A stretch of DNA of 64,000 bases from an uncultured Porphyromonadaceae bacterium (GTDB taxonomy: Bacteria > Bacteroidota > Bacteroidia > Bacteroidales > Muribaculaceae): the NCBI GenBank assembly GCA_947427285.1, contig CANEHE010000008.1, positions 18,028-82,027 of the forward strand. Reading direction: 5' to 3'. This document shows positions 34,326-43,810 of the stretch, piece after piece. Under the pieces are notes generated by a model that was given only the letters and a program-made list of their open reading frames with translations, was not told where the DNA came from and searched no databases. The stretch's first letter is position 1, and each line of letters starts with the position of its first letter. The position numbers and the translations under genes are program-made.

Positions 34326-34741
34326 AACGTATCATAAACATTCAGAGCCTCATCCTCATGCCGCTCCATAATTTCACGTTCTCCGGGTCCCTTATCGTCA
34401 ATTCCGCAAAGGTGGAGCACACCATGCACAATCACACGGAGCAACTCGCGCTCATAACTCTCCCCTGCCGCCTCCGCATTGGTGCGCACAGTGTCAAGAG
34501 AGATCAGAATATCACCAGCGACTCTGTCGCCATGAGAATAGTCGAAAGTAATCACGTCCGTATAATAGTCATGGCCAAGAAATTCCCTGTTGGCGCGAAG
34601 TATCTCTTCATCGCCACAGAAACAATAATTGATATTGCCTATTTCGCGTGAATGCAAAGCAGCCACCTCCCCAAGCCAGCGACAGACACGTCGCTCATCG
34701 ATAAAAGGCATACCTACTCCGTCAACCTGAAAAGTGATCAT
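34322..34741 (-). CDS. ybeY: rRNA maturation RNase YbeY
   Basis: VIVHGVLHLCGIDDKG (HxxxHxxGxDH-like). Confidence 0.9.
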   Translation of the reverse strand: MITFQVDGVGMPFIDERRVCRWLGEVAALHSREIGNINYCFCGDEEILRANREFLGHDYYTDVITFDYSHGDRVAGDILISLDTVRTNAEAAGESYERELLRVIVHGVLHLCGIDDKGPGEREIMERHEDEALNVYDTL

Positions 34742-34758
34742 AATATTACCGGTCGTTA

Positions 34759-35069
34759 AGAGGTTGTTTAAAAATCATTGTTAAACGCAGAGTGGTGTAT
34801 TTTTTGTTAAGGCGCACTTTATGAGGAGGGAGCATATCGGGATATGTGACCGACGAGTAAATGCGGATTAACGGAAAAGACACCATTCAGATTAAAACAT
34901 TAATGCTTCTAAAGAGGCTTTCCAGGAATGCCTGCCGTTATTCCGGAATCTTTGCGCGTCTTTATCCCTTTGGCTCAGTCTCATAGCCCGCTATGTTCCT
35001 TCGCCGCAGAAATAAATCCATCACAAATCTTCCGGCACTGCGTCAACAAGCATTTTTAAACAGCCTCTA
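34759..35069. repeat. ~311-bp composite of two divergent copies of one repeat element in inverted orientation
   Basis: ends AGAGGTTGTTTAAAAAT / RC AGAGGCTGTTTAAAAAT; internal co-linear similarity between left arm and RC of right arm. Confidence 0.75.
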
Positions 35070-35396
35070 AAACTTACAAAAATACTAAGAAATCAGCATT
35101 GACGCAACACATTGACATTTTTTAAGAAGTCAATATTTTTCTGAGCCAAATTGACCCAATCAGACATATCGGATCAATTCTCCTAATATCCAAGATATTA
35201 AACTTGAATAGCCGCCATACTAAGGCCATGAGAATCCAAAAATAATAAAATCTCAAGACAACACACGGGCATAACGGAAGCTGAAAATTTGAAATCTTCA
35301 AAAAAGATTCTAAAAATTCCTTGATGGCCGCTCCTGCACTCAACCAGAATCTCTTCCGATACGTTTTACATCAACAAACCCAAATAGAAAAAAATT

Positions 35397-35549
35397 ATGG
35401 AAAACACAAAAAAGAATCTTGCAGGTAAGACCGAGGAGGTAAAAGAGAAAGCACACGGTTTCATGGACAATCTCAAAGATAAAGCCGCCGACCTGCTCAA
35501 CAAAGGAGCCGACAAGGCATCCGAATTCGCCGACAAACTCGGCAAATAA
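35397..35549 (+). CDS. 50-aa Lys/Ala/Asp-rich amphipathic-helix protein (below ORF-track cutoff)
   Basis: MENTKKNLAGKTEEVKEKAHGFMDNLKDKAADLLNKGADKASEFADKLGK*, followed by terminator. Confidence 0.6.
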   Translation: MENTKKNLAGKTEEVKEKAHGFMDNLKDKAADLLNKGADKASEFADKLGK

Positions 35550-35580
35550 ACTAAGCAATAAATGCTGAAATCAAAAACAA

Positions 35581-35610
35581 GCGCATCGTCATTCCCGGCG
35601 ATGCGCCTTT
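35581..35610 (+). terminator. Intrinsic terminator
   Basis: GCGCATCG-tcattcccgg-CGATGCGC followed by CTTTTG. Confidence 0.7.
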
Positions 35611-35627
35611 TGTACATCTTCTAATAA

Positions 35628-35657
35628 TTGTCATCTTGAAAAAAATCATTATTTTTG
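35628..35657 (+). promoter_or_regulatory. Promoter of R-M operon
   Basis: TTG-19 nt-TATTTTTG 20 nt upstream of dcm-like ATG. Confidence 0.5.
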
Positions 35658-35677
35658 CACCGTAAAGCAATCGCATC

Positions 35678-36712
35678 ATGCCCTCTCAAGCACGGACAAC
35701 CCTTTTATATAATCCCTTGGAACCACGGATATCATACGAGGTCCCTTTTCCAAACCCTGTCATCGGCAAACGCACTTTCATTGATCTATTTGCCGGAATA
35801 GGGGGTATCCGTCTACCGTTTTCAGAACTGGGATACAGGTGTGTATTTTCATCAGAATGGGATAAAAACGCCCAACGCACATACTATGCGAATTTCGGAG
35901 AAATCCCTTATGGCGACATCACAAAGGAAATTACCAAACAACATATTCCGGCGCATTTTGACCTACTCCTCGCAGGATTTCCGTGTCAGGCATTCTCTAT
36001 AATGGGTAAAATGAAAGGCTTTGCCGACACAAGAGGTACGCTTTTTTTCGATGTGGCCACAATCATCGATCGTCACAGACCGGAAGTCATTCTGCTTGAA
36101 AATGTCAAACAGCTCACCACACACGACCATGGAAACACCTTCGCAAAAATACTGAACACCCTGGGCGAATTGGGATATCACACCAAATGGGAAATACTGA
36201 ACGCCCTAGATTTCGGATTACCACAGAAACGTGAACGGGTCATCATCGTGGCATTCAAGAATAAAAGTCATTCAGATGCCTTCAATTTTAACTTTGACAA
36301 AAGGGGATATGAACTTGCATCCATACTTGAAGATGATACAAATGTGGATTCAACATTGTTCGCATCCGAACACATACTGAAAAAGCGTCAACAACTTACA
36401 ACCGGAAAAACCATATTCTACCCTTCTGTATGGCATGAAAACAAGGCCGGCAACATATCCATCCTTGATCACGCATGTGCCCTTCGTACCGGCGCATCGT
36501 ACAATTATCTCCTAATCAACGGCATCCGACGTCCATCTTCACGCGAACTTCTCAGATTTCAGGGATTTCCGGACAAATACAAAATCACAGTCAGCCACAG
36601 CGAGATAAGACGCCAGACCGGTAACAGCGTTGCAGTACCCATGATTCGGGAAATTGCAAACAGAATAGACCGAATACTCGACTCCAATCAATCTAAAGAC
36701 TGCCAATCATGA
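35678..36712 (+). CDS. DNA (cytosine-5-)-methyltransferase
   Basis: motifs I FIDLFAGIGGIRLPF, IV GFPCQAFS, VI ENVKQL, VIII QKRERVIIV, X QTGNSVAVPMIREI. Confidence 0.95.
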   Translation: MPSQARTTLLYNPLEPRISYEVPFPNPVIGKRTFIDLFAGIGGIRLPFSELGYRCVFSSEWDKNAQRTYYANFGEIPYGDITKEITKQHIPAHFDLLLAGFPCQAFSIMGKMKGFADTRGTLFFDVATIIDRHRPEVILLENVKQLTTHDHGNTFAKILNTLGELGYHTKWEILNALDFGLPQKRERVIIVAFKNKSHSDAFNFNFDKRGYELASILEDDTNVDSTLFASEHILKKRQQLTTGKTIFYPSVWHENKAGNISILDHACALRTGASYNYLLINGIRRPSSRELLRFQGFPDKYKITVSHSEIRRQTGNSVAVPMIREIANRIDRILDSNQSKDCQS

Positions 36713-37443
36713 ATCATCCCAGACTAAGAGACAATCGGCGACTCAACGCATTTGAACCATACCCCCTAAATCAACTGCCAGACGACCTTATAGTCAGGAT
36801 AGGAGGATATTTCACTTATCTTCTTTATACCGGACGGAAAGATTTCAGCGGTACAGATTGGGGAAATGCTTTTTCCGATGCGATCGGAGGAATCCATCTT
36901 GGTTCTCCGGTAGGGATCGCAGACGTGGTGTTGGGTAAAATGGCCTGGTCAATGAAAACCGTCAAACATACCAATCCCTTCAAAGCAAAATCAGTCAGAC
37001 TGATAAGCGGAAGATGTTCCCCTGATTACTCTTATGGGATAGCCAATCCACATGAAGACATCCCAAAAACCGGGCAGGCAGTTCTCGGGATCTGGAACGA
37101 GCGGATAAACATAGCCCAGGACAATTACAATCCTGTAAGAACATCAGTTCTCATACGCTCCAACGATCTTCTTTCGTTCACTCTGTTTGAAGAAGACAAC
37201 CATCGGTTCAGGACAAGCGACTTTATTTGGGAAGTAAACTCAAACGGCAACCTTATAGGGATTGAGACAAAAACGGGCAACGTAAAATTCACATGGCAGC
37301 CACACGGCTCTCAATTCACTATACATGCCACCGTACCTGACGATGCTGTAAAATTCACAATCAGAAAACCCTCTGTTCTGACAAAAGAAGATATTCTCAA
37401 AAATCTACAGTTTGACGAATCCTGGGTCAGGATAATAAAATAA
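36709..37443 (+). CDS. Putative Type II restriction endonuclease
   Basis: 4-bp overlap with m5C methyltransferase; possible PD-(D/E)XK-type core GIADVVLGKMAWSMKTVK. Confidence 0.65.
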   Translation: MNHPRLRDNRRLNAFEPYPLNQLPDDLIVRIGGYFTYLLYTGRKDFSGTDWGNAFSDAIGGIHLGSPVGIADVVLGKMAWSMKTVKHTNPFKAKSVRLISGRCSPDYSYGIANPHEDIPKTGQAVLGIWNERINIAQDNYNPVRTSVLIRSNDLLSFTLFEEDNHRFRTSDFIWEVNSNGNLIGIETKTGNVKFTWQPHGSQFTIHATVPDDAVKFTIRKPSVLTKEDILKNLQFDESWVRIIK

Positions 37444-37450
37444 CACCTTG

Positions 37451-38590
37451 ATGAAGATTGGATATGACGGAAAGCGGGCCATGCGCAATCTCACGGGGCT
37501 GGGCAACTATTCCAGACTTGTGGTGGAGGCTGTCGCCCGTCACTGTCCGGATTGCCGGTGCGTGCTCTATACTCCTGACATCCGCGAGAATACCCGCATG
37601 GAGACTCTTCTCTCCCTACCCAACGTCAATCTTCGCCTTCCACAGGGAAACGGCATCATGGCCCACGGATCCGCATGGCGCACTTTAGGAATCACATCCC
37701 AACTGCGGAAAGAGAAGATCGATCTTTACCACGGACTCAGCAACGAACTGCCACTCAACATCAAAGGCAGCGGCATACCTTCGGTTGTCACCATGCACGA
37801 CCTCATATTCCGGCGTATGCCCGGATGTTACACGCTTCCGGACCGGTTTCTCTACAATCTCAAATACGGGATGTCGTGCCGGATCGCCAACCGCATCATC
37901 GCAGTCAGCAAACGCACGAAAGATGACATAGTGGAAATCTACGGTGTGGATCCCGACAAGATCGATGTCGTATATCAGGGCTGCGCCGAAGTATTCAGGC
38001 ATACAGCCACACGCAACACACTCGCCATGGTGCGCGAGAAGCATCGGCTTCCCACCCGATATATAGTCCAGGTCGGGACCATCGAGAAAAGAAAAAACCT
38101 TGAGCTGACCGTCCGGGCTCTCTCGGCATTGCCATCCGACGTACATCTGGTGGCTGTGGGTCGCGACCGGGGATATCTGGAACATGTGCGGCGCATCGCA
38201 AGTCAGGTCGGAGTGGCAGATCGGCTGCACGTGCTCGACAGCGTCACGATGGCCGAACTGCCAGCCATCTACCAGCAGGCGGCGGCCGTAGCCTATCCGT
38301 CACGTTACGAAGGTTTTGGCATTCCCGTCCTTGAGGGACTCGAGAGTGGCCGACCTGTGGTCGCAGCCACAGGCTCATGTCTGGAAGAGGCCGGCGGAGA
38401 TGCCGCATTCTACGTCAATCCCGACTCCGCACGCGAGATGGCAGCAGCGTTGGCGGCGGCCATGACGGAAGGTCCCGCGCTGGTAAGCCGTATCGCGCTG
38501 GGCAAACGCCATGCGTCGCGCTTCAACAATGCCGACATCGCCGCCCGCATCGAGGCGGTCTATGACCGCACCCTTTCGGCCCGCGGATGA
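37451..38590 (+). CDS. Family 4 glycosyltransferase
   Basis: IGYDGKRAMRNLTGLGNYSRLVVEAVA; YPSRYEGFGIPVLEGLESGRPVVAA. Confidence 0.9.
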   Translation: MKIGYDGKRAMRNLTGLGNYSRLVVEAVARHCPDCRCVLYTPDIRENTRMETLLSLPNVNLRLPQGNGIMAHGSAWRTLGITSQLRKEKIDLYHGLSNELPLNIKGSGIPSVVTMHDLIFRRMPGCYTLPDRFLYNLKYGMSCRIANRIIAVSKRTKDDIVEIYGVDPDKIDVVYQGCAEVFRHTATRNTLAMVREKHRLPTRYIVQVGTIEKRKNLELTVRALSALPSDVHLVAVGRDRGYLEHVRRIASQVGVADRLHVLDSVTMAELPAIYQQAAAVAYPSRYEGFGIPVLEGLESGRPVVAATGSCLEEAGGDAAFYVNPDSAREMAAALAAAMTEGPALVSRIALGKRHASRFNNADIAARIEAVYDRTLSARG

Positions 38591-38713
38591 TGACAAAAGG
38601 GTGTCTATAACTTTTTCTCTTAAAAAAGATAAAAAACGGGATTCCGGGTTGTAAACTATTTACATTTTTGACTAATTTTACGGAGAAATTCCAGAACACC
38701 TATACCAGCTCTC

Positions 38714-39625
38714 ATGGACACTCCGGCATACCACATACCGGCCCTGCTCGCCGACGCCATCAACGGACTTGACATCAAGCCCGATGGCATATACGTCGAC
38801 GCGACTTTCGGAGGGGGAGGACACTCCCGGGCCATCCTCGCGCGACTTGGAGAAAAAGGGCGTCTGTTTGGTTTCGACCAGGACATCGACGCAAAGGAAA
38901 ACGCTTTCGACGATGACCCGCGGTTTACATTTGTATATTCAAATTTCCGTTACCTCCCCAATTTCCTCCGTTATCATGGAGTGGAGAAAGTGGACGGCAT
39001 CATCGCCGACCTCGGAGTATCGTTCCATCACTTCGACGATGCATCCAGAGGATTCTCTTTCAGAGCCGACGCACCGCTCGATATGCGCATGAACCGGTCC
39101 GCAGGCCGCACAGCCGCCGACATAGTGGCCAGTGCCGACCGACGGGAACTGATCAGGATATTGGGTACATTCGGCGATCTCAAACGCCCTGGTCCGGTGG
39201 CGGATGCAATCATCGCCGCCCGAGAAAAGGGACCTGTCGACACAACCGGGAAACTGCTTGAGGCTGTAAGACCTGCCGTAAGCCCGAAACAGGAGAAAAG
39301 AGAGCTGGCACAGATTTTCCAGGCTCTGAGGATAGAGGTCAATGGTGAGATGCGTGCTCTGGAGTGCTTCCTCACATCCACACTCGGTGCTCTCCGCCCA
39401 GGAGGACGTCTGGCCGTCATCACATATCACTCGCTTGAAGACCGGATGGTGAAAAACTTCATGCGTGGCGGCAATCTATCGGGCGAAGTGGAGAAAGATT
39501 TCTATGGAAAACCTCTTTCCCCCTGGAAAATGATCACCCGCTCCCCCATCGTCCCCTCCGAAGCCGAAATCGAGGCCAATCCGAGAAGCCGTAGCGCGAA
39601 GCTGCGAATCGCGGAGAGGATTTAG
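38714..39625 (+). CDS. rsmH: 16S rRNA (cytosine(1402)-N(4))-methyltransferase
   Basis: YVDATFGGGGHSRAILARL, DLGVSFHHFDDASRGFSFRADAPLDMRM. Confidence 0.97.
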   Translation: MDTPAYHIPALLADAINGLDIKPDGIYVDATFGGGGHSRAILARLGEKGRLFGFDQDIDAKENAFDDDPRFTFVYSNFRYLPNFLRYHGVEKVDGIIADLGVSFHHFDDASRGFSFRADAPLDMRMNRSAGRTAADIVASADRRELIRILGTFGDLKRPGPVADAIIAAREKGPVDTTGKLLEAVRPAVSPKQEKRELAQIFQALRIEVNGEMRALECFLTSTLGALRPGGRLAVITYHSLEDRMVKNFMRGGNLSGEVEKDFYGKPLSPWKMITRSPIVPSEAEIEANPRSRSAKLRIAERI

Positions 39626-39627
39626 GC

Positions 39628-39683
39628 TTTAGGAATTAGATTTTAGGAATTAGATTTTAGGGATTGGATTTTAGGGATTGGAT
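39628..39683 (+). repeat. 14-bp tandem repeat, 4 units
   Basis: (TTTAGGAATTAGAT)x2 + (TTTAGGGATTGGAT)x2. Confidence 0.9.
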
Positions 39684-39706
39684 TTCAGATTTTAAGATTG
39701 ATCCAG

Positions 39707-40084
39707 ATGGCAAAGAAAGTATCTTCTTCCGGAACACCGGATAAATCACAGGCCACAGCTTCCCCAAAATTAGGGTGGCTCGGCGGTCTGCGATACGGAC
39801 AGTCGGTGTCGCTGACTTTTTTCAAGCGCAACGCATGGCTGCTGATGTGCATATTGGTAGCACTCGTGGCACTGATGGGTCTCCGATACAAGACCAAGAC
39901 CAAGATGCAGGAGATCCGTCGCCTTGAGCGGGAACTGGTGCGCGCCGAAAGTTCCAAGCTTCAGGAGAAAGCAGCCTACATGTCGCTCATCCGCGAATCG
40001 GAGATGCAGCGGCTGGTGGACGAACGCCATCTTGGCCTCACATTCCAGGACCAGCCACCCTACACTCTACAATACGAAGACTGA
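39707..40084 (+). CDS. ftsL: FtsL-like cell division protein
   Basis: position in dcw cluster; single TM then coiled coil. Confidence 0.75.
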   Translation: MAKKVSSSGTPDKSQATASPKLGWLGGLRYGQSVSLTFFKRNAWLLMCILVALVALMGLRYKTKTKMQEIRRLERELVRAESSKLQEKAAYMSLIRESEMQRLVDERHLGLTFQDQPPYTLQYED

Positions 40085-40120
40085 CACATCTCCCCTCATA
40101 ATCTACCACTATATCTCCCC

Positions 40121-42256
40121 ATGACCGCAAGACAAAAGAAGAAGACAAACAAAGGCAACATACTGATGCGTTACACCTTCCTGTCGCTGATATTTCTGGT
40201 GACAGCCGTGCTTGTCACCGCGAAACTGGTACAGACCACGGTGTTTGAGGCGGCGGCATGGAACGAACGCGCACGGAAAGAGCTTTCGAAAGTGACCACA
40301 ATCGCTCCGGAAAGAGGCAATATCCTGGCCGCCAACGGCAACATCCTGGCATGCAATCTGAAGGTGTATGACATCATGCTTGATCTGCGTCACAGCAAAA
40401 TCAAGAAACTGCGTCAGATACCCTGGGAATCCGTCGACTCCCTCGCCGATTCCCTCGACGTGTACTTCCCCCGCCGCAGCAACCTGAACGTCCATCCCGA
40501 CACGTTCGCCCGCTACACCTGGCACAAGAAACTCCGCGATGAGCTTGAGAAAGAACCCGGTCGACGACGCACCAATCTCCGCATTGCGGCCAAACGATCG
40601 TCGGACGACTTCGACAAGGTACGCAATTTCCCGTTTCTCAAAGACTTCAAAGGTTCCGGATTCCGTATTCCGGTCTACAAGAACGCCCGCGACATCCGCA
40701 TCTACCCCTACGGAAAGATGGCCTACCGCTCCATCGGGCGCGTCAACGAGAACTTCAAGACCGGCGAATTTCACGGATATTCCGGACTGGAGAAAGACCT
40801 CGACTCTCTGCTTTACGGAAAGCCCGGGCGGACCAAGAAAGTCGCTCTGACAAGCGGTATAACCAACTGGACCGACGTGCCGGCGCAACGCGGCTACGAC
40901 ATCGTGACCACCATCGACATCGACCTCCAGGACATGCTTGAACAGGAACTGGCCAAAGTATGCTCCGAGTCAAAGGCAGAATGGGGCACAGCCATTCTCA
41001 TGGAGGTGGCCACAGGCGAGATAAAGGCCATCAGCAACATCGAACTACTTGACGACGGCACATACGGCGAGGCCCTCAACCGGGCTGTGATCGCCTACGA
41101 ACCCGGATCGGTGATGAAGCCTATCTCACTTATGATCGCTTTCGAAGACGGCCTTGTGAAGTCGGTCAACGATGTGATTTCGTGCGCTCCGTTCCAACGC
41201 ACATCCGACCCCCACGGAAGCGGCATGAAAAGCATGAAGCAGGTCATAGAGCAATCGTCCAACCCCGGGATAGCCCGTGTGATATTCCGCGGCTACGCGC
41301 AAGACCCTTCCAAATTTTACGACCGTCTGAGCAGCATCGGCTTCTTCGAACCCATACATTCCGGTATCGCCGACGAGGAGAAACCCCGTGTGCGCAAGCT
41401 TCTTCCGCAGGACTCCAGAGGCAACAACATCACCATGACCGCCCGCCACCTCGACCTTGCCCGCCAGGCATACGGTTACAACACAGTGATCCCTCCCCTC
41501 TACACTCTGGCCTACTACAACGCCATCGCCAACAAGGGACGCATGGTTCGCCCCCATCTGGTACGCTCCCTGCGCGACGAGAACGGCCGCGACTCGACAG
41601 TGACGGCAGGCTACATCCGGGAGCATGTGTGTTCCGAACAGACAGCGGAAAAAGTGAAACAATGCATCCGCGAGGTAGTGTGGGGCAAGCACGGCACCGC
41701 CCGCCTCGTACAGGACGACCGCGTGGAAATCGCAGGCAAGACCGGCACGGCCTATCCGGTGGAAAACGGAGTCTACAACCATGCCAAACGCCGCTACGCC
41801 TTCGCCGGCTTCTTCCCCTACGCCGAACCACGATACAGCTGTATGGCTCTGGTGCTGGGGCCGTCGGGCACAAGTGCCAACCGCACTTCGGGTCAGGTAG
41901 TGAAAAACATCGCCCTGAAGATGTACAGCCGGGGAATGCTCGGCAACACCTCCAACTACGCGCAGGAACGCTCATCCGGCACACCGCTGCTGGCCGCCTC
42001 CACCTCATCGTCAGACACACGCCTGAGCCAGGGCCTCAACACACGCAAAGCCCGTAAGATCTCTACCGCCGGGCCGCCCCACGGCAAAGCGATGCCTGAT
42101 GTCAGGGGTTACGACGCTCCTTCGGCGATACGGATTCTCGAACAGGCCGGACTCAATGTCATAGTCCGCGGGTCAGGACGCGTAGCCGCACAGACGCCGG
42201 AAGCGGGCACCCCACTACGCAAAGGTTCCCGAGCGTACCTCACGCTGAAAATATGA
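40121..42256 (+). CDS. ftsI: Penicillin-binding protein (FtsI/PBP3-like transpeptidase) with C-terminal PASTA domain
   Basis: EPGSVMKPISLMIAFEDG, AGKTGTAYPV; C-term MPDVRGYDAPSAIRILEQAGLNVIVRGSGRV. Confidence 0.93.
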   Translation: MTARQKKKTNKGNILMRYTFLSLIFLVTAVLVTAKLVQTTVFEAAAWNERARKELSKVTTIAPERGNILAANGNILACNLKVYDIMLDLRHSKIKKLRQIPWESVDSLADSLDVYFPRRSNLNVHPDTFARYTWHKKLRDELEKEPGRRRTNLRIAAKRSSDDFDKVRNFPFLKDFKGSGFRIPVYKNARDIRIYPYGKMAYRSIGRVNENFKTGEFHGYSGLEKDLDSLLYGKPGRTKKVALTSGITNWTDVPAQRGYDIVTTIDIDLQDMLEQELAKVCSESKAEWGTAILMEVATGEIKAISNIELLDDGTYGEALNRAVIAYEPGSVMKPISLMIAFEDGLVKSVNDVISCAPFQRTSDPHGSGMKSMKQVIEQSSNPGIARVIFRGYAQDPSKFYDRLSSIGFFEPIHSGIADEEKPRVRKLLPQDSRGNNITMTARHLDLARQAYGYNTVIPPLYTLAYYNAIANKGRMVRPHLVRSLRDENGRDSTVTAGYIREHVCSEQTAEKVKQCIREVVWGKHGTARLVQDDRVEIAGKTGTAYPVENGVYNHAKRRYAFAGFFPYAEPRYSCMALVLGPSGTSANRTSGQVVKNIALKMYSRGMLGNTSNYAQERSSGTPLLAASTSSSDTRLSQGLNTRKARKISTAGPPHGKAMPDVRGYDAPSAIRILEQAGLNVIVRGSGRVAAQTPEAGTPLRKGSRAYLTLKI

Positions 42257-42288
42257 TTTGCGGTTTTCACAGGAAAAGTGTAACTTTG
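42257..42288 (+). promoter_or_regulatory. Internal promoter upstream of murE
   Basis: TTTG-20 nt-TAACTTTG in ftsI-murE gap. Confidence 0.65.
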
Positions 42289-42318
42289 CAAGTTAAACGC
42301 TTCTAAAAGAAAAACAAG

Positions 42319-43767
42319 ATGGAGAAACTGTCACGTCTTCTCAATGAGATAAAACCGCTGGAAGTGATCGGTGAGACCGACAAGAATGTAGTCAGTCTTG
42401 AAAGCGACTCGCGGAAAGCGGTGAAAGAGGGTGTGTTTGTCGCCATACGCGGCGTCACCACCGACGGCCACAAATACATCCCGGTAGTGGCCAGTGCCCA
42501 TGTGGGCGCGATCGTATGCGAGGAGCTTCCCTCCTCGCTTGAAAAGGGGATAACATATATCCGGGTGGCCGACAGTTCTGTGGCCCTCGGACAGCTTGCA
42601 TCCGCCTGGTACGGTCATCCTTCGTCGCGGCTGAAGCTTGTGGGCGTCACCGGCACCAACGGCAAGACCACCACAGCCACGCTACTTTATGAGACGGCAC
42701 GCCTGCAGGGACACAAGGCCGGCCTGCTATCTACGGTATGCAACTATATCGACGGACGTGCCGTGCCCACCACCCATACCACTCCCGACCAGCTGACCCT
42801 CAACGCTCTTCTGGCCGAGATGGTGGAGGCCGGTTGCGAATACGCCTTCATGGAGGTAAGCTCGCATGCAGCCGAACAGCACCGCATCGCAGGGCTGACA
42901 TTCACCGGTGGCATCTTCTCGAACCTCACACGCGACCATCTTGACTATCACGGCACTGTCGACAACTACATGCGGGCCAAAAAGAAGTTTTTCGACATGC
43001 TTCCTCCTTCCGCCTTCGCCCTCACCAATCTCGACGACAAGTCGGGCCGATACATGGTGCAGAACACCAAGGCGAAAGTCTACACCTATTCACTGCGGAC
43101 CGACGCCAATTTCCGCGGACGCATCATGGAGACACGCCTCGACGGCACTCTTATGCAGCTCAACGGACACGAAGTGGAGGTGCAGTTCACAGGCAGATTC
43201 AACGCCTACAACCTGACGGCGGTCTACGGAGCGGCCATCCTCACAGGATTCGATCCGGGACAGACGCTGATAGACATGAGCCGACTGGTACCTGTGGCCG
43301 GACGTTTCCAGACATTCCGTTCGCCTGAAGGAGTCACAGCCATCGTAGACTATGCCCACACTCCCGACGCGCTTGTCAATGTCCTCGACACCATCCGGGA
43401 GATAGTCGGCGCATCGGGACATATCACCACTGTGGTGGGAGCCGGTGGCGACCGGGATCATGGCAAACGGCCCATCATGGCCCAGGAAGCCGCATGCCGC
43501 AGCGACCGGCTTGTGCTCACCTCCGACAATCCCCGCACAGAGGATCCGGCGGCGATAATCGCCGACATGAAAGGGGGACTGAGCGAAAGCGAGCTCCGGC
43601 GCACCCTCATAATCGCCGACCGCCGCGAAGCCATCCGCACAGCCATAATGACGGCACAGCCCGGCGAAGTGGTGCTTGTGGCGGGCAAGGGACACGAGAC
43701 ATATCAGGAAATAGACGGCGTACGCCATCATTTCGACGACCGGGAAGAGGTGATGAAGGCTTTATGA
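42319..43767 (+). CDS. murE: UDP-N-acetylmuramoyl-tripeptide synthetase MurE
   Basis: [28 protein letters not shown]. Confidence 0.95.
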   Translation: MEKLSRLLNEIKPLEVIGETDKNVVSLESDSRKAVKEGVFVAIRGVTTDGHKYIPVVASAHVGAIVCEELPSSLEKGITYIRVADSSVALGQLASAWYGHPSSRLKLVGVTGTNGKTTTATLLYETARLQGHKAGLLSTVCNYIDGRAVPTTHTTPDQLTLNALLAEMVEAGCEYAFMEVSSHAAEQHRIAGLTFTGGIFSNLTRDHLDYHGTVDNYMRAKKKFFDMLPPSAFALTNLDDKSGRYMVQNTKAKVYTYSLRTDANFRGRIMETRLDGTLMQLNGHEVEVQFTGRFNAYNLTAVYGAAILTGFDPGQTLIDMSRLVPVAGRFQTFRSPEGVTAIVDYAHTPDALVNVLDTIREIVGASGHITTVVGAGGDRDHGKRPIMAQEAACRSDRLVLTSDNPRTEDPAAIIADMKGGLSESELRRTLIIADRREAIRTAIMTAQPGEVVLVAGKGHETYQEIDGVRHHFDDREEVMKAL

Positions 43768-43810
43768 CCAGTCACTGCTCCTTATTCCATAATATCACTG
43801 ACCTATACCG

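Noticed and set aside
35122-35343. 73-aa minus-strand hydrophobic ORF in the accessory insert
   Set aside because: No promoter or RBS evidence; AT-rich low-complexity region; could be decayed remnant but not supportable.
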